Shown: piece by piece, positions 1 through 7,879 of the stretch
How the letters are laid out: each line of letters begins with the position of its first letter
Numbering within the stretch: position 1 is the first letter of the stretch
Origin: Streptomyces albipurpureus
GTDB lineage: Bacteria; Actinomycetota; Actinomycetes; Streptomycetales; Streptomycetaceae
Assembly: GCF_023701525.1 (NCBI RefSeq)
Contig: NZ_JAMQAW010000099.1
Location: 15,892 to 79,891, forward strand
Direction: 5' to 3'
DNA: 64,000 nucleotides
Position numbers and translations under genes: made by a program
The notes under the pieces: generated by a model
What the model saw: only the letters and a program-made list of their open reading frames with translations
What the model was told of the DNA's origin: nothing
Databases searched by the model: none

Positions 1-31
1 GCACCATTCTCCCGGAAGGAGACGTGCCACC

Positions 32-790
32 GTGACGGCCGACGAAGGGGATCTCCCCGACATCAGGCGCGACGTCCCCACGGCCATCCACACCCAGATC
101 TCGGAGCACATCCGGTTGCGCATCGCGAGCGGTGAGTGGCCGGCGCACTACCGGCTCAAGGCCGAGCCGGAGCTGTCCCAGGAGTTCGGTGTCAGCCGCG
201 GCACCCTGCGGCGCGCCCTGGTGACCCTCATCGAGGAGGGTCTGCTGCGGCAGGTGCGGGGGCGCGGCACCTTCGTCACATCCACGGTGATCGAACCAGC
301 CATTGCCCAGAAGCTCAGCACCCTGTCGGAGGATTTCGCCAGCCAGGGTGTCGTCACCTCCACGGTGGTGCGGGAGTGCTCGCTGATCACTCCGCCGCCG
401 CCCGTCGCCGCACTGCTCGACGTGTCCCGCACGACGCGGGTCCTGCGACTGGTACGGGTACGCAGCACCACGGAGGGACCGGTCGCGCTGCTGTTCAACT
501 TCGTCCGCACCGACCTCGCGCCCGGTATCGAACAGACCGACTTCACGCAATCCAGTCTCTTCGGCGTGCTGGAGGGCACCTACGGCCTGAAGATCGCCAC
601 GGCCCGGCGCACCTTCAGCGCCGAGGCCGCCTCCCCCGAAGTGGCGGAAGCCCTGACCCTGACGGCGGGCGGCCCCGTACAGTACCTCCAGCAGGTGACC
701 TACCTCGCCGACGAACGGCCTGTGGAGTACTCCGACGTCTGGATCCACAGCGGCCGGCTGCGCGTCACCTCCCTCCTGCTGCGCAGGTGA
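32..790 (+). CDS. GntR-family transcriptional regulator with UTRA domain
   Basis: A 252-aa protein with an N-terminal GntR winged helix (about residues 15-85). It has the typical pattern of PTAIHTQISEHIR, then LSQEFGVSRGTLRRAL (recognition helix), then RGRGTFV at the wing. The C-terminal UTRA ligand domain (about 95-250) includes VLRLVRVRSTTEGPVALLFN and ends with a YSDVWIHSGR-like strand. UTRA/HutC-type regulators bind small metabolites, often sugars or amino-acid derivatives, and usually repress a neighbouring operon. The GTG start is supported by GGAAGGAG about 11 nt upstream. Its likely target lies to the left, outside the window, so no ligand can be named. Confidence 0.93.
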   Translation: MTADEGDLPDIRRDVPTAIHTQISEHIRLRIASGEWPAHYRLKAEPELSQEFGVSRGTLRRALVTLIEEGLLRQVRGRGTFVTSTVIEPAIAQKLSTLSEDFASQGVVTSTVVRECSLITPPPPVAALLDVSRTTRVLRLVRVRSTTEGPVALLFNFVRTDLAPGIEQTDFTQSSLFGVLEGTYGLKIATARRTFSAEAASPEVAEALTLTAGGPVQYLQQVTYLADERPVEYSDVWIHSGRLRVTSLLLRR

Positions 791-847
791 CCCCACGGCC
801 GGCCCGGAGCCCCGGCCGACCGCCGGCCTGAGACGGGCCCGACCCCG

Positions 848-1135
848 GTGAAGGTCCTCCTCGCCGGGCTCGGGCCCGCGAAGGCACGAACCCGGCGGCC
901 GGGCGGGCCTCGCGAACTCCCGGTCCTCCAGCACAAGGACCTCGCCGAACGCCCGGCGGAGATCTCCGCCGATACCGGACCGGGCGGGTGTCCGCGGTTC
1001 AGGGAGCTGGACTACGACTCCGCGGTCCGCACCCACTTCTGGGACCGGATGCCGGACCTGCGGCAGCATCGGGGCACCTGGAGCGCGCGCAGCATGGACC
1101 CGAACGACCCTCACGTCACCCCGGGAACTCCGTGA
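848..1135 (+). CDS. Short hypothetical ORF, possibly a gene remnant
   Basis: A 95-aa reading frame between the GntR gene and the 3' end of the MerB-like gene. It opens with a GTG and has no clear ribosome binding site. The first residues (VKVLLAGLGPAKA) look like a Rossmann start, but no glycine-rich motif follows and no family is recognisable. It may be the broken remnant of a larger gene or simply a chance ORF in GC-rich DNA. I include it because it is the only candidate in this 350-bp gap. Confidence 0.2.
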   Translation: MKVLLAGLGPAKARTRRPGGPRELPVLQHKDLAERPAEISADTGPGGCPRFRELDYDSAVRTHFWDRMPDLRQHRGTWSARSMDPNDPHVTPGTP

Positions 1136-1139
1136 GCGG

Positions 1140-2111
1140 TCAGGGATCCAGCAGGGGACCGAAGGTCTGGCGGGCGATTTCACCGGCCCGGTCCTGGCCG
1201 ACGACGCGGCCGGGAACCTCCGGATGCTCCTCGGCCCAGGCACGGGCGGAGGCATCGCCGGTGAAGAAGTTCAGCGCGTCGCAGCAGGTCGCGGCGGCAG
1301 GTCCGCCGCCTGGCCGCTGGCCGACGAACACCACCGCTTCCCGCGGTTCCCACATCGTCTTCCCGCCGCGGGTGGTGACGGTGACCGGCGAACCGGTCAC
1401 CGGGTCCGAGGTGGAGATCACCACGTCCCGGCCGAGCATCGCCGGGATGCCGAGCGCGTCGATCGCGCACATCGACCAGACCTCGGCGCCTCCGTCGATC
1501 CGTACCCGGTGCCGGGTCGGGACGGCGGAGAAGGGGTAGGCAGCGCGGATGCGTCCCTGCTCGTCCAGGGTCAGGAAGTCCTCTGCGGCGAGTTCGTCCA
1601 GCACCTCCCGGGCGGAGCGGCCCGCCCCGGCGGCGGGCTCCAGCACGGCCGGCTCCGGTGCGGTTCCGTTGGCGGCGAAGTGCCGCAGCACGGCCTGGTG
1701 CACCGCGCGCAGTCCCCGCTCGGCGGGGGCCCGGCGCCCCCGGCCTCCGCGGCCGACCACGCCGAGCGCGTCGCTCTCGCAGCGGTCGCCCGGTAGGAGG
1801 GGCTGGCACACGCCCGCGCCCGCGAGCGCCTCGCGCAGAGCGGCTTCGCTCGGCGCCCCCGACACCGTGCCGTCCGCGTCCCGGTACAGGCGGCAGGACA
1901 CGCTCGGCAGCGCGCCCTCGGATGCGAAGGGATCGACGCCGTCGAGCAGGATGGTCGGCGAGCCGGTCATCCCGTACTCGGCGGCCTGGGCCTGGTCGTG
2001 CACCACGACCAGTTCCACCTCGGCCGTGCGGCCGTCGAGCGCGGCGGTGGCCCGCTCGACGGCCGGTGCCGCGTTCGGGCAGTCCGCAACCGTCAGTACC
2101 GTGATCCTCAT
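1140..2111 (-). CDS. MerB-like organomercurial lyase with N-terminal thioredoxin-like domain
   Basis: A 323-aa protein. Residues 1-95 look like a small thioredoxin/glutaredoxin-type domain with one Cys in VLTVADCPNAAPAVERA. Residues 130-323 match alkylmercury lyase (MerB), which breaks C-Hg bonds to release Hg(II). All three catalytic positions are visible: Cys215 and Asp218 in WSMCAIDALGIPA, and a Cys pair (276-277) in CCDALNFF. Spacing agrees with C96/D99/C159 of the plasmid MerB. It is longer than classical MerB (about 212 aa) because of the N-terminal fusion. It is divergent from a MerR gene across a shared operator. No merA or merT is nearby, so the substrate could be another organometal. 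Confidence 0.85.
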   Translation of the reverse strand: MRITVLTVADCPNAAPAVERATAALDGRTAEVELVVVHDQAQAAEYGMTGSPTILLDGVDPFASEGALPSVSCRLYRDADGTVSGAPSEAALREALAGAGVCQPLLPGDRCESDALGVVGRGGRGRRAPAERGLRAVHQAVLRHFAANGTAPEPAVLEPAAGAGRSAREVLDELAAEDFLTLDEQGRIRAAYPFSAVPTRHRVRIDGGAEVWSMCAIDALGIPAMLGRDVVISTSDPVTGSPVTVTTRGGKTMWEPREAVVFVGQRPGGGPAAATCCDALNFFTGDASARAWAEEHPEVPGRVVGQDRAGEIARQTFGPLLDP

Positions 2112-2144
2112 CGCGCGTCCTCCCAGTCCCTTGCGTACACCCCG

Positions 2145-2186
2145 ACGCTAGACCTTCCAGTGCACTGGAAGGTCAAGGCGTAGCGT
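2145..2186. promoter_or_regulatory. MerR-type operator/promoter, perfect 24-bp palindrome
   Basis: Positions 2151-2174 form a perfect palindrome with half-site GACCTTCCAGTG, close to the classic mer/cue operator core ACCTTCCAGT. On the minus strand a TTGACC -35 (2176-2171) and TAGCGT -10 (2150-2145) flank a 20-bp spacer. Such a long spacer is the hallmark of promoters that MerR proteins activate by DNA distortion, and here it drives the MerB-like gene. On the plus strand a TAGCGT box (2181-2186) lies only 6 nt before the MerR ATG, suggesting a leaderless, autorepressed regulator transcript. Confidence 0.85.
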
Positions 2187-2192
2187 TGAGGT

Positions 2193-2630
2193 ATGCGCAT
2201 CGGCGACCTCGCGGCCACGAGCGGGCTGACCGCCAAGACCATCCGCTTCTACGAGCAGAGCGGTCTGCTTCCCGAGCCGCCCCGCACCCCCGGCGGCTAC
2301 CGCGACTACCCCGCCCACAGTCCCGCCCGCCTCGCCTTCATCCGTGACGCCCAGGGCGCCGGCCTCACCCTCGCGGAGATCCGCTCCGTCCTCGTGCTCC
2401 GCGACAGCGGCCAGGCCCCGTGCGCGCACGTCACCACGCTGATCAGCGTTCGCCTGGACGACATCGAACGCCGCCTCGCCGAACTGGCCAAGACCCGCGA
2501 CGCGCTGCGCGGCCTCGCCAGGCGGGCCGCCGCGACCGACCCGGCCGCCTGCGCCGAGGACGACATCTGCACCATCCTCACCCCACCCGTCGACCAGCCC
2601 CCGCCGTCTCTCGCGAATGACCACCTGTGA
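2193..2630 (+). CDS. MerR-family metal-responsive regulator
   Basis: A 145-aa MerR protein. The N-terminal winged helix begins MRIGDLAATSGLTAKTIRFYE and includes the family wing GGYRDY. A long dimerisation helix follows (about residues 80-115). Candidate metal ligands are Cys in APCAHVTTL at the start of the helix and two Cys in AACAEDDICTI near the C-terminus. This three-Cys arrangement resembles MerR (Hg) and PbrR/CueR-type sensors. It is divergent from the MerB-like gene and shares the perfect palindrome, so it probably activates that gene when metal binds. The ATG has no good SD and lies 6 nt after a -10-like TAGCGT, consistent with leaderless translation. Confidence 0.92.
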   Translation: MRIGDLAATSGLTAKTIRFYEQSGLLPEPPRTPGGYRDYPAHSPARLAFIRDAQGAGLTLAEIRSVLVLRDSGQAPCAHVTTLISVRLDDIERRLAELAKTRDALRGLARRAAATDPAACAEDDICTILTPPVDQPPPSLANDHL

Positions 2631-3180
2631 GAGTTCCGCGAGAGCCCCCGGGGCGATCACGTTTCCACAGGCGCCACTTGCAGAAGTCCTCTCGAAACTC
2701 CCGCTTTGTGCGGCGCACTTCTCAGAGACTGCCGCCACGGGTTTCACGCCCGATCAAGCAGCATTGGCGATAGAGCGTCACGTCTGCCCGAACTGTGACG
2801 CACCGGCCGGCAGTGCCTGCCGCACCCGGGGCGGGAAAACCGCCGCGAAGTACCACACCCCGCGCTTCGTCCTTGTCCCCGCGCTCCGCGAGGAACTGGA
2901 AATCCCCGTCCCGGCCGACCGCCCCCGGCGGGACATGGAAGCAGCACCCGGCGCGTGCCGTCGTGCCCGCCCCTCGCGCCGAGCGGCCGGTCCGCATCGG
3001 GTACGCCCGCACGTCGGCCGCCCGCCGAGAGCTGGCGAGCCAGCTCGAAGCCCTTCGCCGGGCGGAGTGCCACAAGGTCTTCTCCGAGCGGATCAGCACC
3101 CGTGTCAAGGTCCGGCCGGAGTTGGAGAAGGCGCTGGCGCTGGCCCGCCAGTTCAAGGGTGCGGCGCCCGATCCGCCGCA
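2617..3180 (+). pseudogene. Frameshifted, truncated zinc-finger recombinase/resolvase
   Basis: Two frames together give a serine-recombinase-like protein. Frame 1 (to about 2930) carries a zinc-finger module, CPNCDAPAGSACRTRGGK then AAKYHTPRFVLVPALREEL. Frame 2 continues with VRIGYARTSAARRELASQLE, which is the resolvase N-terminus with its catalytic-Ser segment, and EKALALARQFK. The switch at about 2925-2945 marks a frameshift. Similarity ends near 3175, just before the transposase relic, so the rest of the catalytic and DNA-binding domains is missing. The real start was probably near 2740. A 14-nt ATG overlap with the MerR gene also exists but looks fortuitous. The gene is dead. Confidence 0.7.
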
Positions 3181-3314
3181 CCCAGCGGCGGTTGCGACTA
3201 CCGGCGAGGAAGTGTGCGGACTGACGTCGGCAGGGTGGCGTCGAGCTGTCGTCGAAGTGTGGGTCTTCCAAGTTGAGCGGTGCGGAGGTCTCCGTTGGCT
3301 CGGCGGGTGGTGAC

Positions 3315-3905
3315 TCAGCGTGTCCGTAGATGCTGGTTGTCGGCGTTGCGGAAGCCGAACGCGTTGCGGGCGACGAGCTTGATCACGCGGTTGGTCCCTT
3401 CGTTCCTGGCGTTGCTGTGTCGTGTCGATGAACGCGGCGGTCTCGGGCCACCAGCGGTCGAGTGTGGTGGCGAACTGGCGGACTTCGGGGATGTCGGAAT
3501 CTGCGCACCAGGTGAGGAACTTCCAGCGGGCGTGGCTGGCTTGGTGGCGGTCGGCGCCGGTGCGGCCCTCGACCTGTCCGATCAGCCCGCCGTGGCCGAC
3601 TGCGTCGACGAACCCGGTGTGACACCGGTTCCGGGCCAGGCGCCACTTGCCGGTATCCGCATCCTGTTCCCAACGGGGCCGTCCGCGCCGGGTCTCGTCG
3701 ATGCCCAGGACTGCGACCCTGGGCAGAGGAGCCTCGGTGACGTCGCGGGCCTGCGTGCGGAAGGCTTCCATCACGGTCGGCCAGGACAGATGCAGATCCC
3801 GCGCGGCCTGGATGACCGCGGAGCCGGCATCCCCTGTGCGGCGCCCGGCCGCATCGCGCAGCCGGGCGGTCAGCCTGGCACCGGCCGAAATCCGCGGGAT
3901 CTGCA
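3315..3905 (-). pseudogene. ISL3-family transposase remnant, internally deleted and frameshifted
   Basis: The minus strand encodes recognisable ISL3 transposase blocks: a helix-turn-helix region (LSWPTVMEAFRTQARDVTEA), then VAVLGIDETRRGRPRWEQD with the first DDE Asp, then GFVDAVGHGGLIGQVEGRT. The text then jumps to KFLTWCADSDIPEVRQF and DRWWPETAAFID, which normally lies well over 100 residues later, so the middle of the catalytic domain is deleted. A one-base shift near 3418 moves the last block (NARNEGTNRVIK to the stop at 3315) into another frame. The N-terminal zinc-finger part is also missing. A full transposase would need roughly twice this length, so this copy is inactive. Confidence 0.8.
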
Positions 3906-3980
3906 CCGGCCACCTCCCCGAGGTGTCCGATCCGGCAGCAACGGCTCGATCCGCGCCCACTGAGCACCAGTCAACGGCAC
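3906..3980 (-). pseudogene. N-terminal fragment of an IS5-type transposase
   Basis: Reading leftward from a GTG at 3980, the frame gives MPLTGAQWARIEPLLPDRTP, the standard opening of Streptomyces IS5-type transposases. It breaks off at about 3906, exactly where the ISL3 relic begins. This start therefore survives only as a stub joined to a different transposase family, either by insertion of one element into the other or by a deletion joining them. Confidence 0.7.
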
Positions 3981-4075
3981 ACCCGGACCAACGACCACTT
4001 GGCCCAAACGAAACGCCCTGGTCCTCCGGCTTGGCCTTGGACAATCCGGCGTCAGCGGGACACCTGGAGCCTTGC

Positions 4076-4104
4076 TTGACAGGCACCCATCTGTGTTCTA
4101 CGTT
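4076..4104 (+). promoter_or_regulatory. Near-consensus housekeeping-type promoter for the RidA-MOSC operon
   Basis: TTGACA (4076-4081) and TACGTT (4099-4104) are separated by exactly 17 bp. This is an unusually good sigma-70/HrdB-type promoter for this window. It lies 120 bp upstream of the RidA-like start, just outside the IS scar, and would give a 5' leader of about 110 nt. Confidence 0.55.
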
Positions 4105-4223
4105 GTCGCCGATGCCCTCGCTGGTGATCTCACCACAAGCGAGGATGAGCCGTTTCTCAGCCGCGTTTATCGATCTGCGCGAGGGGCGGCCCCCGTAATT
4201 TCGACGGTTCGGAGGGCATCCCT

Positions 4224-4634
4224 GTGATTGTTCGTCATGACGTCTCAACCGGTGGCATCGACCCGGACTACCTAGTAACGCGTGGCGTAGCCAGTGCAGT
4301 TTCCTATGGCGGCCAGTTGCAGATTTCTGGGCTAACACCACTGCAGGGTTCCAGGGGTCAGTGGTCCGTGGTGGGGGTCGGCGATCTGCGTCAGCAGTTT
4401 TCGTTCATCCTCAAGATGTTGGACCTCACGCTGAAGCAGTGTCATGCAAGTCGTTCGGACCTTCTCGTGCTCAATGTGTTCGCGACAGACTTGGCAGGCT
4501 TCTCAGCGAATCTAGATGTACTCGCTGCTTGGGCAGGAGTGCACCGGCCTGCTTGCACGGCGGTCGGGGTGACCAGACTCGCGCACCCTGACCAGTTGTT
4601 GGAGATTGCAGCGATCGCGCGCTCGAGTGCATGA
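4224..4634 (+). CDS. RidA/YjgF-YER057c-UK114 family protein lacking the key Arg
   Basis: A 136-aa protein with the RidA (YjgF) fold signature: QLQISGLTPL near the N-terminus, RQQFSFILKMLDLTL in the central helix, then LNVFATDLAGF and TAVGVTRLAHPDQLLEIAAIA at the C-terminus. RidA enzymes hydrolyse reactive enamines and imines. The catalytic Arg expected just before the TAVGV strand (normally PAR-S/T) is Cys here (RPACTAV), so canonical imine deaminase activity is doubtful. The GTG start has GGAGGG 7 nt upstream. It is the first gene of a lower-GC operon with the MOSC and reductase genes. Base composition differs clearly from moaA downstream and suggests recent acquisition. Confidence 0.8.
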   Translation: MIVRHDVSTGGIDPDYLVTRGVASAVSYGGQLQISGLTPLQGSRGQWSVVGVGDLRQQFSFILKMLDLTLKQCHASRSDLLVLNVFATDLAGFSANLDVLAAWAGVHRPACTAVGVTRLAHPDQLLEIAAIARSSA

Positions 4635-4848
4635 GAAGGCAGCGAGTGCTATTCAGTTCGTCTTGGGAGAGTCCCGCATGGACACCTCGCAGCGCTTTAT
4701 CTGCGGGCAGAGGGACTGAGTAGCGCAACGCTTGGCGTTCGCATGCCCCGCCTGCAGATGTCGCTGGGGCTGCCACGCGCACCCGTATTCACTCCGCTCG
4801 ATTGACTTTCAGATCGAGACTGGCGCGATCAAGGATGACAGAAAACAC

Positions 4849-5745
4849 ATGCATGTTATCGAGTTGACAAGATATCCGGTCAAGTCCCTCATCGGAGAGA
4901 CTGCGTCCTCATTCAATGTCGGTAGGACGGGGATCGTCGGAGATCGAGCCTACGCCCTTCAGGATGTCGAGACCGGGGTGATTGTCGCGGCGAAAAACCC
5001 TAGAAAATGGGCACGGCTTCTCACAATGACTGCTCGCTATCTGGAGGAACCGAGCCTGCACGATGACACCATGCCGCCTGTTGAGATCACGTTGCCGGAT
5101 GGATCTACCGTGCGCAGTGATCGCGATGTTGACCAGACACTCTCCACCTTCTTGGGTCGTCAGGTTCGGCTCCTAGATCAGATGCCCGACGACGCACGTT
5201 ACGAGTTCATTCGAACGACCTACGCAAGAACAGACGACGGCACCTTCCTGGAAAGGGAAGCGGAGGCTGCCGAAGACATCGACATGGCCAAACACAGGCG
5301 ACTGAACTTTGTCGACTTCTCACCCATGCACGTGCTCTCGACAGCGTCGCTGCGGGGGCTCGCACAGCTACGCGGGAATGAGGGCGGCATCGAGCCACAT
5401 CGGTATCGCTCGAATGTTCTCGTTGAGATAGAAGGAGCCGAGCTTGCAGAACAGGATTGGGTGGGATCGGACGTCACGATGGGCGACGTGACGGTGTCCG
5501 TGGATCTGCCGACGCCCCGCTGCATCATGACCACATTGCAACATGGCCCCTTGCCACTCGACCGGGGCCAACTTCGGGCCATCAACCGGCACAACACACT
5601 CGACGTACCACCCTACGGCCGACTCGGCTGTTTGGGCATCTACGTCACCCCTCGAGATGAGGGCGCGGTGAGCCTTGGTGACCCGGTTTCCGTTGTGCAC
5701 CGATCCGAAGCCGTGGCTGATCGGGACGGAGTAGGCCGTGGATGA
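4849..5745 (+). CDS. MOSC-domain protein (mARC/YcbX-like molybdenum enzyme)
   Basis: About 298 aa from the ATG at 4849. The frame is open further upstream, but MHVIELTRYPVKSL is the family's usual start. Residues 1-110 are a MOSC N-terminal beta-barrel (YPVKSL, VGDRAYALQD). Residues 150-285 are the MOSC domain, with the conserved cofactor-ligating Cys in LPTPRCIMTTL. Family members such as mitochondrial mARC and E. coli YcbX bind molybdenum cofactor and reduce N-hydroxylated compounds with electrons from a partner reductase. The next gene overlaps by 8 nt and encodes such a reductase, and moaA/moaE follow. The low-GC composition matches the RidA-like gene. Activity on N-hydroxy substrates is inferred. 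Confidence 0.85.
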   Translation: MHVIELTRYPVKSLIGETASSFNVGRTGIVGDRAYALQDVETGVIVAAKNPRKWARLLTMTARYLEEPSLHDDTMPPVEITLPDGSTVRSDRDVDQTLSTFLGRQVRLLDQMPDDARYEFIRTTYARTDDGTFLEREAEAAEDIDMAKHRRLNFVDFSPMHVLSTASLRGLAQLRGNEGGIEPHRYRSNVLVEIEGAELAEQDWVGSDVTMGDVTVSVDLPTPRCIMTTLQHGPLPLDRGQLRAINRHNTLDVPPYGRLGCLGIYVTPRDEGAVSLGDPVSVVHRSEAVADRDGVGRG

Positions 5746-6700
5746 CCGTGTTCGAGCGGACCAGCAAGTGGCCGTGCGGGTCGTCAGCATCATGCAGGCG
5801 TCGCCGTCGGTCAAGGTGGTGGAGGTGGCCGGTCGTGACGCTGGCCCCCTGGCACTCTGGGCGCCGGGCGCGCACGTCGAAATCGATATCCCGGGAGTCG
5901 GGCTACGTCAATACTCGTTGTGCGGGAACCCCGCGGACAGGCATGTCTATCAGTTCGCGGTGCGAAGGGAGAGGGACAGTCGCGGCGGCTCCGAATACAT
6001 GCACGCCAATCTAAAAAACGGCGATCAACTTACGATCCACCGCGTCCGCAATCGTTTCCAACTCGTTGAGGCAGAGTCGTATCTCTTCCTCGCCGGCGGA
6101 ATCGGAATTACGCCCATTCTGCCAATGGTCTCCGCCGTGAGGCGTGCTGGAAAACCGCACCAAGTCTTCTTTGCGAACCGTCACGCAGCCGATTCCCCTT
6201 TCCTCGACATCCTACGCGAGTCGCCTGATGTCCATTTCCACTTCGATGACCGAGACGGCGTACCCAACCCAGCAGTTCTCATCGAAGCAGCAGATACAGC
6301 CACAGCGATCTACTGCTGCGGCCCAGCGCCTTTCATCGACGCTTGCCAAGCGCTGGCAACCAGTCGTGGGATCACCTCGTTCCACTTCGAACGCTTCGCG
6401 GGGGCCGAGTTCAAGGCTGCGGACGGCATCAGCGAACCGTTCGAAGTGGAGATCCTCTCGACCGGCGACATCTTCGTGGTGCAATCAGACGAATCTCTTC
6501 TCGAGGCCCTCAATTGCCGCGGTTTCGATCTTCCCTTCTCCTGCACAGAAGGAAGTTGCGGAACGTGTGAGATTCCCGTTTCTCAAGGTGAGGTCGACCA
6601 CCGCGATGTCATTCTCACCGACGAAGAACGGGCAGAAAATTCATACATGTACCCCTGCGTGTCCAGATCTCTGGGTCCGCGTATATCAATCGACATTTGA
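5738..6700 (+). CDS. PDR-type flavin/2Fe-2S oxidoreductase
   Basis: A 320-aa phthalate-dioxygenase-reductase type protein. The FMN-binding beta-barrel (about 10-105) has the RQYSLCGNP motif. The NAD domain (110-225) has LFLAGGIGITPILPM and YCCGPAPFIDAC. The C-terminal plant-type 2Fe-2S domain (235-320) has CTEGSCGTCEIPV plus a distal PC, giving the C-x4-C-x2-C...C set. Such enzymes pass electrons from NAD(P)H to an oxygenase or other terminal enzyme. No Rieske oxygenase is present, so the 8-nt overlap with the MOSC gene makes that protein the likely electron acceptor. The start is the GTG at 5738. The frame and low-GC composition continue from upstream. Confidence 0.88.
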   Translation: MDDRVRADQQVAVRVVSIMQASPSVKVVEVAGRDAGPLALWAPGAHVEIDIPGVGLRQYSLCGNPADRHVYQFAVRRERDSRGGSEYMHANLKNGDQLTIHRVRNRFQLVEAESYLFLAGGIGITPILPMVSAVRRAGKPHQVFFANRHAADSPFLDILRESPDVHFHFDDRDGVPNPAVLIEAADTATAIYCCGPAPFIDACQALATSRGITSFHFERFAGAEFKAADGISEPFEVEILSTGDIFVVQSDESLLEALNCRGFDLPFSCTEGSCGTCEIPVSQGEVDHRDVILTDEERAENSYMYPCVSRSLGPRISIDI

Positions 6701-6805
6701 GGCTTGCTGGCTACCGTCCCCTAAATCGGTTGGCAACAACCAGTGCACTCCGCAGGGCTGAACGAGAGACGGAGAGGGACGCGGAGGAAGGGAGTGAGGG
6801 CCCAC

Positions 6806-7795
6806 ATGCTCATCGACACCTACGGCCGGGTGGCCAAGGACCTGCGGGTCTCGCTCACCGACCGTTGCAATCTGCGCTGTACGTACTGCATGCCCGAGGA
6901 GGGGCTGCGGTGGCTGGCCAAACCCGACCTGCTCACGGACGACGAGATCGTCCGCCTCATCGACATCGCGGTGACCGCCCTCGGGATCGAGGAGGTCCGT
7001 TTCACGGGCGGTGAGCCCCTGCTCCGCCCCGGCCTGGTAGGCATAGTGGAGCGAGCCGCGGCTCTCCGCCCCCGTCCCCTGATATCGCTCACCACCAACG
7101 GGATAGGTCTGAAACGGACGGCGTCCGCCCTGAAGGCGGCGGGCCTGGACCGGGTCAACGTCTCCCTCGACACCCTGCGTGCCGACGTCTTCAAGACCCT
7201 CACCCGCCGCGACCGCCACAAGGACGTCATAGAGGGCCTGGTGGCAGCCCGTGAAGCGGGGCTGACCCCGGTGAAGGTCAACTCGGTCCTGATGCCCGGC
7301 CTGAACGAGGACGAGGCCCCCGACCTGCTGGCCTGGGCCGTCGAGCACGACTACGAGCTCCGCCTCATCGAGCAGATGCCGCTGGACGCCCAGCACGGCT
7401 GGAAGCGCGACGGCATGATCACCGCCGGGAACATCCTGGCTTCCCTGCGCACCCGCTTCGCCCTCACCGCCGAGGGCGAGGAGATCCGCGGCTCGGCGCC
7501 CGCCGCGCGCTGGCTGGTGGACGGCGGCCCGCACCGCGTCGGGGTGATCGCCTCCGTCACCCGCCCCTTCTGCTCCGCCTGCGACCGCACCCGCCTCACC
7601 GCCGACGGCCAGGTCCGCACCTGTCTGTTCGCCCGCGAGGAGACCGATCTGCGCGCCGCCCTGCGCGCCGGCGCCCCCGACGAAGAGGTGGCCCGCATCT
7701 GGCGCCTCGCGATGTGGGGCAAGAAGGCCGGCGCGGGCCTGGACGACCCGGCCTTCGTCCAGCCGGACCGGCCCATGTCGGCGATCGGCGGCTGA
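6806..7795 (+). CDS. moaA: GTP 3',8-cyclase MoaA
   Basis: A 329-aa radical-SAM enzyme for the first step of molybdenum cofactor synthesis, turning GTP into 3',8-cyclo-GTP (then cPMP with MoaC). The N-terminal 4Fe-4S/SAM motif is CNLRCTYC (Cys21, 25, 28), followed by RFTGGEPLLRPGL. The C-terminal cluster motif is FCSACDRTRLTADGQ with a further Cys in VRTCLF. The protein ends SAIGG, and the terminal GG is needed for activity in this family. The ATG at 6806 has GGAAGGGAG about 11 nt upstream. GC content returns to the genomic norm here, about 100 bp after the low-GC operon. moaE follows after 84 bp. Confidence 0.96.
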   Translation: MLIDTYGRVAKDLRVSLTDRCNLRCTYCMPEEGLRWLAKPDLLTDDEIVRLIDIAVTALGIEEVRFTGGEPLLRPGLVGIVERAAALRPRPLISLTTNGIGLKRTASALKAAGLDRVNVSLDTLRADVFKTLTRRDRHKDVIEGLVAAREAGLTPVKVNSVLMPGLNEDEAPDLLAWAVEHDYELRLIEQMPLDAQHGWKRDGMITAGNILASLRTRFALTAEGEEIRGSAPAARWLVDGGPHRVGVIASVTRPFCSACDRTRLTADGQVRTCLFAREETDLRAALRAGAPDEEVARIWRLAMWGKKAGAGLDDPAFVQPDRPMSAIGG

Positions 7796-7879
7796 CGGTC
7801 CACGACAGGTCAGCGGAATCCAGTGCGTAGGGGTGAGAACCCTGGCGGCGGGTGATCGGTAGAGGAGACGCAGGAAGAG

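Noticed and set aside
2722..4341. A 539-codon minus-strand open frame across the IS scar
   Set aside because: Only its central part matches a transposase. The rest is antisense to the recombinase relic or non-coding, and the transposase itself changes frame near 3418.
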